NCBI RefSeq assembly: GCF_037325665.1
Contig: NC_090246.1
Coordinates: 41,514,180-41,578,179, forward strand
Direction of reading: 5' to 3'
DNA length: 64,000 nucleotides
From: Littorina saxatilis
Taxonomy: Eukaryota; Mollusca; Gastropoda; Littorinimorpha; Littorinidae
Part shown: in pieces, positions 56,556 through 64,000 of the stretch
Position numbering within the stretch: position 1 is the first letter of the stretch
How the letters are laid out: the number at the start of each line of letters is the position of its first letter
The notes under the pieces: generated by a model
Databases searched by the model: none
What the model saw: only the letters and a program-made list of their open reading frames with translations
What the model was told of the DNA's origin: nothing
Translations under genes and position numbers: made by a program

Positions 56556-56727
56556 CAGATGCCAACACACAGAGATGCTAACACACACCTTTCGGTGAAG
56601 ATGCCAACACACACCTTTCACTGAAGATGCCAACCCACACCGTCCTTTCACTGAAGATGCCAACACACCTCTCACTGAAGATGCCAACACACACCTTCCA
56701 GTGGAGATGCCAACACACACCTCTCAT
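56556..56727. repeat. Minisatellite, ~26-bp unit
   Basis: About six units of the form AGATGCCAACACACACC followed by TTTCACTGA variants. Confidence 0.85.
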
Positions 56728-57679
56728 GTTTCTCCCCGAGAAACCCTTCCGCCCTTAGCGGAAACAACCGTCGTCAGCTACGGTCGACCGGTATCGATGA
56801 AGACTCCACTCGTCTAGTCATCTGCGCCGATGTGGTCCCTTGCTTCCACCATCGTTCCGCGCTTCTTCCGTGTAAGGACCCTCCCTTATACGCCATGGAA
56901 ATCCCTCATGGAAACTCCTAGAGAATTTAACCAAGTCTTAATACAACATTCTCTAAAACCATCTCTTCTTCCAAACGTTCATGTACCACTCATACATTCT
57001 CGTTCATTCCACGTTCACATTCCGTCCACATTCAATATCCAAACTAACACTTAATCAATGAATAACACTCCCCATACAAAGCATGACCGTCTTAAACATA
57101 ACATAAATGCTTAGCAATTATGTTCAAGAAATTCCCCATGAAAAACCGTGATACAATTACATCAAGAATTCTCTCAACGCTTCACACTAAGATTTGGTGC
57201 ACTTTATATACACTAACCTTTACGCTCCAGCTATGTATTCCAACGTCAATAATATACAACATAGTAAATCATTTACCTTAAGAGACCCGTCTCTTGAAAG
57301 AGTACTTGTTCCCAGAACAAGTCTGACACACGCTGACAACCTCCCCGGTTGAAAATCTCAAACGCTGTGACGTTATTTACCCCTGACCAGCTACATGTCT
57401 CAAACACAGCTCATCTCAAGCTAAAGCCAGTTTTGCGTGAAACACATGAAACACGTGAATTACGATCTCTAATCTCTACGCCTTGCCTGTACAACATTTA
57501 GGGAGGTTAAAAACACGACGTGGTTTCACCTCACAATTATGCTACTCACATCTTTGTGACATTGGGACAGGTATTGGTAATACGCTGAAGATATGGTGTG
57601 ATACTTTGATTCGAACAAGCCCGCTGTGGCTGTCTTCTTCGACACACCAGCATTGGGTTTATCTCGTCAAAGTATCGAA

Positions 57680-57903
57680 AATACGATCATGATAATCAGA
57701 GACGAGAGATGATGCATGCGTGTCTTCGTGTTTTCCAAGCCCTGAGACTTTCGCTGTGAACGTGGGATCTTTTTCGTGCGCATGTGTGCACACGGGGGTG
57801 TTCGGACACCGAAGAGAGTCTGCACAAAGTTGACTCCGAGAAATAAATCTCTCGCCGAACGTGGGGATCGAACCCACGCTGATAGCGACCAACTGGTTAT
57901 GTG
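57680..57903 (-). mobile_element. tRNA-derived SINE fragment
   Basis: Minus strand: GTTGGTCGCTATCAGCGTGG, GTTCGATCCCC (box B), then AGTCAACTTTGTGCAGACTC. Same family as 62612-63018. Its first ~35 bases are also present in the left arm of the surrounding palindrome, so the palindrome formed across an existing SINE. Confidence 0.75.
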
Positions 57904-58759
57904 ACCCGCAGCGAAGGAAGCACAGGCCAAGGTCAGTTTATCTCCACAGCTTCTGTACGCATTACCAAGGACGGTGATCGATACATTTTCTTGCGCGTTC
58001 CCATCTCCAGCAAATGTAAACCAGCACTCGGATCTGCCACAAACTTTGGCACCTATTGCCTCATCCATTTTTTGCTTTGCATGCAAAGTCACGATTTTTT
58101 TTAACCTAAAACCCTGAATTAATATGAATATTTGTTTAGTTCTTTCGGAAAATGTACGTAATACAACACGCTTATTATACACATTCGCAAAAGTAAACAC
58201 CGATTTAGGTCAGCCTATTGGTCATAACTTCTGAAATTTCCAAAGCAAATCATTGAGAACTTGAGCAGATATGGCTCTTTGGGTGGAGGACCCCCTCAAA
58301 AATGGCCGCAAAACGTGCCTTTTTGGGCCTCTGAAACGGTTGACACCTACCGCCTTTGACAAAAGGCTACATAAAGACTTGAGAAGTCAGGTGCATAAAA
58401 CAAAATGTTCTGAACAGGAAATTGAATGGCCTTTCCAATGGTTGTCACAAGTGTTTGGTTTGTGCATATTCGGATTTTTTGCAGATTTTAAAATACGGGG
58501 CTATGGTTTTTGTCAGGTCGATTTTAGGGGTGACCTTGTTTGACAGGCTGTCACGGGATGCCTATACAAAGTACCATCAATCGGACAAATCAGTGATATG
58601 TACAGCTGACATAATTACCTTTTCGAGCATATAAAGTTTAACTAAAATGAATTGCGTTTTAATGCTTTTCTTAGCGTGCGAAAATTGTTGCAATAATTTT
58701 TTGGCCAAGTTTAGTACGTTGCTGCATCCAGGTAACTGGCGTTGGTGCAACGGGTGGGG

Positions 58760-59606
58760 TGCGCAGCGTGTTTGTTATCGTCCTCTAGCGGGTGCCAGAG
58801 CGGCCGACTTGAAGGCCTGAGTACTGTCTGAGTGCACTGTCCTATTATCTGGGTGGCTCCAGGCTATTATTGTCTTTGAAAAGCGGAAAGCGTTTTTGTA
58901 TTGTTCTGTCTGACAGTGTGGCACTTCGTAGGTTTTGTCATTGTTCCGGATGTAGTTTTCTACCGGGTTGTTGGTTTGGAATCCTGGTAGACGTTTTGAG
59001 CGAATGAGGCGGCCGGTCTTCTGTGGAGTGATGAACTGCTCAGGAGTCATTGCTGGCACCAGCCCCTCAACCACCTTATAGAAGAATGTGAGCCGTAGTG
59101 AGTCGTTCTCGTCGTTCTTGGAGATGGGGGAGGTCATTTTTGGTGAGGAGACCGGTAACAAAGCCAGGGGTCGTGGATCTGTATGCGCTCCATCGCGTCG
59201 ATCTCTGTCTTGGTGTGTGGGTCCCATTTGATGCATGGCTCCATATTCCAGAACGGGTCTGACTAGGGCCAGGAAGGCATTCGGTTTGCATGTTGTGGGA
59301 CAGTGGCGGAGAAACCCCAGGGTACAATTGGCTTTTTTGGTGACTGCATTGATGTGGTTGGTCCATTTGAGGTCTTTGGAGAATAGCACGCCTAGGACAT
59401 GGGTTAGAGGATACGTTCTTCAGTATGGTGTTGCTAAGGGAGTAGAAGAAGGAGGATGGAGGCCGGGTTCCGTGCTAGGCTCATGACGTAGCATCAGTTT
59501 GTCTGCGTTGAAACGCATGCCCCACTTCTCAGCCCAGGACTCCAGGTTCTTCAGGTCCTCTTGGAGGGTGTTGTGGTCGCTGAAGTCCTTGATCTTCCTG
59601 TACATG
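58760..59606 (-). mobile_element. LINE reverse transcriptase 3' part, decayed
   Basis: Minus strand: LESWAEKWGMRFNADKLML, then KDLKWTNHINAVTKKANCTL, GFLRHCP, FLALVRPVLEYGAM and LRLTFFYKVVEGLVPAM. These are the blocks after the RT fingers/palm in CR1/L2-like LINEs. The frame is broken at least once (between 59400 and 59420) and the 5' part is missing. Confidence 0.8.
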
Positions 59607-59647
59607 TATAATATGCGAAATCAAAATATTTCGTTTTACCCATGAAG

Positions 59648-59735
59648 ACAGTGGGCCAGGTTAGTTCAGTCGGCAGAGCACCTGATCTCCAATTTGTTAC
59701 TTTGGCCGGTCACGGGTTTGAAGCTCTTGGCAGTT
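59648..59735 (+). mobile_element. tRNA-like sequence, probably a SINE head
   Basis: GGTTAGTTCAGTCGGCAGAG (box A-like) and CACGGGTTTGAAGCTC (box B-like) about 45 bases apart. No good acceptor stem is seen, so a functional tRNA is unlikely. Confidence 0.4.
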
Positions 59736-59775
59736 AAAAGCATTTTTCAAACTTTCTTTTAATTTTTCTAATTCA

Positions 59776-59892
59776 TTATATTTAGTCAAGTTTTGACTAA
59801 ATATCTTTTAATCTAGACACAGCCATCGTCGAACGCTGAAGAAGAAGACTAAATATTTTAACGTAGAGGGGGGAATCGAGACGAGGGTCGTG

Positions 59893-59942
<50 letters not shown>

Positions 59943-60732
59943 CTGTCTGTCTGTCTGTCTGTGTGTGTGTGTAGAGCGATTCAGACCAAACTACTGGACC
60001 GATCTTTATGAAATTTTACATGAGAGTTCCTGGGATTGATATCCCCGAACAATTTTTTCATTTTTTTGATAAATGTCTTTGATGACGTCATATCCGGCTT
60101 TTCGTGAAAGTTGAGGCGGCACTGTCACGCTCTCATTTTTCAACCAAATTGGTTGAAATTTTGGTCAAGTAATCTTCGACGAAGCCCGGACTTCGGTATT
60201 GCATTTCAGCTTGGTGGCTTAAAAATTAATTAATGACTTTGGTCATTAAAAATCGGAAAATTGTAAAAAAATAAAAAAAATTATAAAACGATCCAAATTT
60301 ACGTTTATCTTATTCTCCATCATTTTCTGATTCCAAAAACATATAAATATAATATATTTGGATTAAAAACAAGCTCTGAAAATTAAATATATAAAAATTA
60401 TGATCAAAATTAAATTGTCGAAATCAATTTAAAAACACTTTCATCTTATTCCTTGTCGGTTCCTGATTCCAAAAACATATAGATATGATATGTTTGGATT
60501 AAAAACACGCTCAGAAAGTTAAAACAAAGAGAGGTACAGAAAAGCGTGCTATCCTTCTTAGCGCAACTACTACCCCGCTCTTCTTGTCAATTTCACTGCC
60601 TTTGCCATGAGCGGTGGACTGAAGATGCTACGAGTATACGGTCTTGCTGAAAAATGGCATTGCGTTCAGTTTCATTCTGTGAGTTCGACAGCTACTTGAC
60701 TAAATGTTGTATTTTCGCCTTACGCGACTTGT
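59776..60732 (-). mobile_element. Dispersed repeat, reverse copy of 14447-15283
   Basis: Starts (on +) with TTTAGTCAAGTTTTGACTAAA and ends TTTTCGCCTTACGCGACTTG. Carries (GT)n and (CTGT)n at 59896-59962. A 43-base LINE tail is inserted at 59805-59847. Confidence 0.75.
59805..59847 (+). mobile_element. 43-base LINE-tail insertion
   Basis: Ends CGAACGCTGAAGAAGAAG, like the LINE at 52790-54806, and is flanked by ACTAAATAT (59796-59804 and 59848-59856). Absent from the other copy of the host repeat. Confidence 0.65.
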
Positions 60733-60879
60733 TTTTATTTTTATGAACTCTAACTTCTTGTATTTCAAGTTATTTCTTTATTCTTCATTCCAAAGATTTT
60801 GAGTGATGGATTGAAGATCGAATTAATCAGAGTTGCGAAATTATCGAATACAGTACTTCCAATGAACGATTTCCCAGTT

Positions 60880-61274
60880 ACCCCCCCCCCCCCCCCCTCC
60901 CCACACACACACGCGCGCGCGCGCATATGAATGCACGCGGCACGCACGCCGCACACGCACTCACCGACGGCGATGATACATGTATGTGAACTACGGTCGG
61001 GATTCGAGAAAAGCCGCAACAAAATAAAATGAAAATGTTCAAGAGCATGACCAAACCGTGCACTTATATTATAAACCCGACGCACACACACCGTTCAACA
61101 ACGCGCATGGACGTAAGCACCGTCGCACGCACATACTGACTCGATGCAGGCGCACACACACACATGACTGATACACACCGTGCATACACACACACACTTG
61201 CGCACGCGCACGCACGCACGCATGCGCCCACCCATCCACGCACGCACGCACACACACACACACACACACACACA
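60880..61274. repeat. C-run and CA-rich low-complexity region
   Basis: Poly-C (60881-60897) then CACA/CGCG repeats and further CA tracts up to 61274. Confidence 0.9.
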
Positions 61275-61299
61275 TGTTTATAGAGTCGAGCCAAAGCAG

Positions 61300-61708
61300 T
61301 TTGAAACTCTGGAATCAAGTGTGGATTGTTGTTGTCTGCTCGAGCGTCAACGAGGGCAGAGTAGTGTCCCCTCCCATTTATTTCCGGAAACGGGTTGCCA
61401 AGATGGCTACGCATAGCTACCGCTTGTTTTAGTTACCATGCGAATGGAACAAATCTCGTCTTTTCTTGAGCCTTATTTGTTATGACGATGCTTAAAATAT
61501 TTTACATATAAGTAAAATCGTGTTGCAGATGAAGTAAGCTTTGCTGCGTTGATCGTGCATTCGGAAGCTTTGGCACTCTTTTGTATTCATACGCAGCGGA
61601 CAATCGCTCGTGTCATGGGCGCATAATGTGAGACGCCGAAGGACTGTTCTTCTACTTTTGAAGTGTTGTGATGCTTGACTGGAGTTTGAATAACGACAAA
61701 ATACCAAC
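61300..61708 (+). promoter_or_regulatory. Candidate promoter and 5' UTR of a second gene
   Basis: Repeat-free stretch with CpG-containing sequence. TTGCCAAGATGGCTACG at 61396 contains the CAAGATGGC core of YY1-type initiator sites common at TATA-less promoters. It leads into the candidate first exon. Inferred from motif and context only. Confidence 0.35.
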
Positions 61709-61752
61709 ATGACGTCTTCAAACATAGTAGTGAAAAGCGTTGCAAAAAAACT
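61709..61752 (+). CDS. Candidate first coding exon of an unidentified gene
   Basis: ATG in context ACCAACATGACG opens MTSSNIVVKSVAKK plus two bases, then a strong donor CT|GTGAGT at 61753. Continuing exons would lie beyond the window or in its last 2 kb, where I do not recognise any. Family not recognised. Support is the start context, donor and promoter-like upstream sequence. Confidence 0.35.
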
Positions 61753-62611
61753 GTGAGTATTAATTCGATTAAAGGGTTATGACGTGTTACATTTGTACAG
61801 GCCGAAAGAATTACAAATAATTAACAACACATCACTTCACAGAATGGCAAGAGGCGAAACAGGTGTTCCGGTCATATTCTTCATTATGTGATTATGTTCA
61901 CAAAGAACAAAGATAGTGTGTTTGTGTATATGCGGGTGCGTGTACGTGTGGACAAGTCTGTGCCACAAGTGCGGAGTACATTTCTAAAGTAGCATAGATG
62001 GACAAATTCTTCATTGACCACACTTTCGTTTTAGGTATTGCAAGAATGCTGTCCTTATTCAAACTAACAAGACTATGTACTTACTAGAATATGCCTGGAA
62101 AAAATATGTGTTGTGTGTTGTTGTATTGTGTTTCAGGCAAAAGGCTTATCTAGCTTACAGGCCGTAGTATATATATATATATGATATGAAAAGAATCATA
62201 TCTTTTAAAGGCCCACTCTGCCTCACTTGAGGTTTTCAGAATGATTGAAATCTTTATACAAAAACAGCATTACTTACCTCTCGCAATTGCATTCAACAAC
62301 ATTAAATGCCACTTACTAATAACTTGAATGACTCTTTAGTACGCGTAAACCACACAGCAGTTTTAATGGTTTATTCAACTTTATTGGGGCCCCGTGTGAC
62401 CCACTTTATTTATACATGACCTATTGAGTCGTCTGTGGTTTCAAAGTGACTCTTCGTCTGAAATAGCACATTATTGTGTACTTCTGAATCTAATATACAA
62501 CAAACGACTGCGAGTGACACAAACCGAGTGGCAGCAGTTGACTTCTAAGAAACTAGCGATTTGCAAAAACTTGGCTTGCTTGGGCAATGGTCAGATGCAG
62601 CTCATGTAGGC
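61753..62611. other. Intron-like or intergenic DNA
   Basis: No coding similarity. AAAGGCCCACTCTGCC near 62206 is a common start of molluscan repeats. Confidence 0.4.
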
Positions 62612-63018
62612 GGGGATATAGCTCAGTTGGTAGCGCGCTGGATTTGTATTCAGTTGGCCGCTGTCAGCGTGAGTTCGATCCCAGGTTCGGCGGAAATTTA
62701 TTTCACAGAGTCAACTTTGTGTGCAGACTCTCTTCGGTGTCCGAACCTCCCCCCGTGTACACTACATTGGGTGTGCACGTTAAAGATCCCACGATTGACA
62801 AAAGGGTCTTTCCTGGCAAAATTGCTTAGGCACAGTTAATAATTGTCTACCTATACCCGTGTGGCTTGGAATAATAGGCCGTGAAAGGTAAATATGCGCC
62901 GAAATGGCTGCAATCTACTGGCCGTATAAAATTTCATCTCACACGGCATCACTGCAGAGCGCCTAGAACTGTACCCACGGAATATGCGCGATATAAGACT
63001 CATTGATTGATTGATTGA
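62612..63018 (+). mobile_element. tRNA-derived SINE, (TTGA)n tail, apparently full length
   Basis: Head GGGGATATAGCTCAGTTGGT with box A, then GAGTTCGATCC (box B), a ~300-bp body containing AGTCAACTTTGTGTGCAGAC and AAAGATCCCAC, and a GATTGATTGATTGA tail. Same family as 57680-57903. The tRNA-like head lacks a matching 3' acceptor, so it is not a tRNA gene. Confidence 0.9.
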
Positions 63019-63212
63019 TGTAATGTGATGTGATGGTAGACCTGTCGCGGCAATGTGTTTTTAAGCGCAGCAACAAACAGCATCAAATGTTCGGAAATCT
63101 CAGTCGCCTGGCATTCCACTAAAAAGGGGAAAGTTGCATGGTTTTCGGTAGCCTACTTCCCTACCATCAAGTGAAAAGAGCTGCATCTTAATTACACGCA
63201 CCATACAACTCA

Positions 63213-63504
63213 CAGGGGCGGACCTAGGGGGGGGTTCCTGGGTGCCCGGAACCCCCCCCCCCCCATCCTTTTTTATTTTATTTTTTTTTTTTAGTAAAAA
63301 AATACTGAATAGATACCTTGTTATCTTCCAGGAGAGGCCTCCGATTGACCTAAAAAAAATAAAATTCCTTCAGCATCTGGGGGGCAAAGCCCCCCAGACC
63401 CCCCAACAGGGCTTTGCCCCTGGACCCCACCGGTGCCTCAGCGGCCCCTGGACCCCTGCTCCATTTTGGAACCCACCCCTTATCCACAACTAGGTCCGCC
63501 CCTG
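63213..63504. mobile_element. Small TIR element, GC-rich
   Basis: CAGGGGCGGACCTAG at the left and its exact complement at the right; flanked by ACTCA (63208-63212 and 63505-63509). Interior has poly-C and an inverted GGGGCAAAGCCCC. 292 bp, no coding capacity. The 5-bp duplication is the same length as at 26782-26987. Confidence 0.85.
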
Positions 63505-63629
63505 ACTCACACATACACCTTGCATGAGCTGCATTTGGGCTCCCTGTTTTCAAACTTTCAAAACTTTGAATAGTTCTGATCTTATCTTGATGATAAAATA
63601 ATTCTTTCGTGTTTTGAGAATGTTTGTCT

Positions 63630-63715
63630 TACAGAGTTTGCTCTCTGGCTAGTAAATGTTCAGAATCACTAGCCGAAGGTGAGTACACAATCTGTTGGAC
63701 TTTCAGGGCTGCTTC
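63630..63715 (-). mobile_element. Partial copy of the MITE at 26782
   Basis: On the minus strand AGCCCTGAAAGTCCAACAGA, then ACTCACCTTCGGCTAGTGAT and CTAGCCAGAGAGCAAACT match the left part of 26782-26987. The other end is not seen. Confidence 0.65.
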
Positions 63716-64000
63716 CAATCAAATTCGAGTCCACGTAAAATAAATTCTGTGAAAAATGCTTGCTCTCAATGATTGAGAGCACTTAGGGTCTTCCCCAGCG
63801 GTAAGCGTTCAAACGAAAGGGTGCATGTACTGTATGTCAAAAGCCTGACGTTAACTGTGATGGAAACTGATTGTTTATGGGAGGCGTAGTGGGCCTTTCA
63901 TATATTGTAAGACTCACTTATATTCCTGGTTTGTGAATAAAATTATATTTCAGTCTTTTAATACGGTTCTACATGCACACACACAGTCTCTCTGTCTCTT

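Larger units (their letters stand above)
55176..58714. mobile_element. 3.5-kb element with ~800-bp inverted arms
   Basis: Left arm 55176-55978 and right arm 57873-58714 are inverted copies (nearly identical; the right arm has an extra ~40 bases near 58040). Outer ends are TTTGGCCAAAAAATTATTGC-like with TA on both sides (55174-55175, 58715-58716), consistent with Tc1/mariner-type target choice. No transposase is recognised in the 1.9-kb centre, which contains a minisatellite (56556-56727) and a SINE piece. A matching frame in both arms (WFTFAGDGNAQENVSIT) is a consequence of the duplication, not evidence of a gene. Confidence 0.75.

Noticed and set aside
62612-62695. A functional tRNA gene
   Set aside because: Boxes A and B are present but no closing acceptor stem; the sequence runs on as a SINE with a GATT tail.

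Overview
This window looks like invertebrate nuclear DNA, most likely from a marine mollusc (gastropod-like). Coding exons are short and separated by multi-kilobase introns. Most of the remaining DNA is young interspersed repeats: tRNA-derived SINEs, Helitron-like and TIR elements, truncated LINEs and long CA, GA and TC microsatellites. The taxon is inferred from repeat style and from the one host gene; nothing in the sequence names a species.

The only confidently recognised host gene is a conventional (Ca2+- and diacylglycerol-dependent) protein kinase C on the + strand. Eleven shared exons run from the end of the C1B domain (12227) through the C2 domain (16940-21499), the hinge and the whole kinase domain (29759-38485). 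All junctions are GT-AG and the phases agree. The gene then offers two alternative last exons, 40035-40196 and 43342-43494. Each encodes a complete C-terminal tail with turn and hydrophobic phosphorylation motifs, a layout like vertebrate PKC beta I/II. The 5' part of the gene (pseudosubstrate, C1A, start of C1B) lies upstream of the window or is lost in the N gap at 11868-12067.

The most unusual observation is a third possible 3' end inside the hinge intron. A good acceptor in the correct phase at 26525 opens a 99-codon frame: an acidic, Ser-rich linker, then a strong hydrophobic segment, then a stop. Spliced to the C2 exon it would make a kinase-less, tail-anchored C1-C2 protein. A small TIR element with a 5-bp target-site duplication sits over the last codons; the uninterrupted site would have had a stop two codons further on.

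Layout: 1-11.8 kb is a nested repeat field (Helitron-like array, a 1.4-kb TIR element, a 5' LINE fragment with intact endonuclease, microsatellites, a TIR element carrying a LINE tail). 12.2-43.5 kb is the PKC gene, with transposons in nearly every large intron, including two that end 16 and about 48 bases before a 3' splice site. 43.5-52.3 kb is repeat-poor, AT-rich sequence that may be a very long 3' UTR. 52.8-60.7 kb is again repeats: a 5'-truncated LINE with an LTR-like insert, a 3.5-kb element with about 800-base inverted repeats, another LINE remnant and a dispersed repeat. 61.3-61.75 kb has the look of a promoter and first exon of a second gene. The rest is a SINE and a small TIR element.
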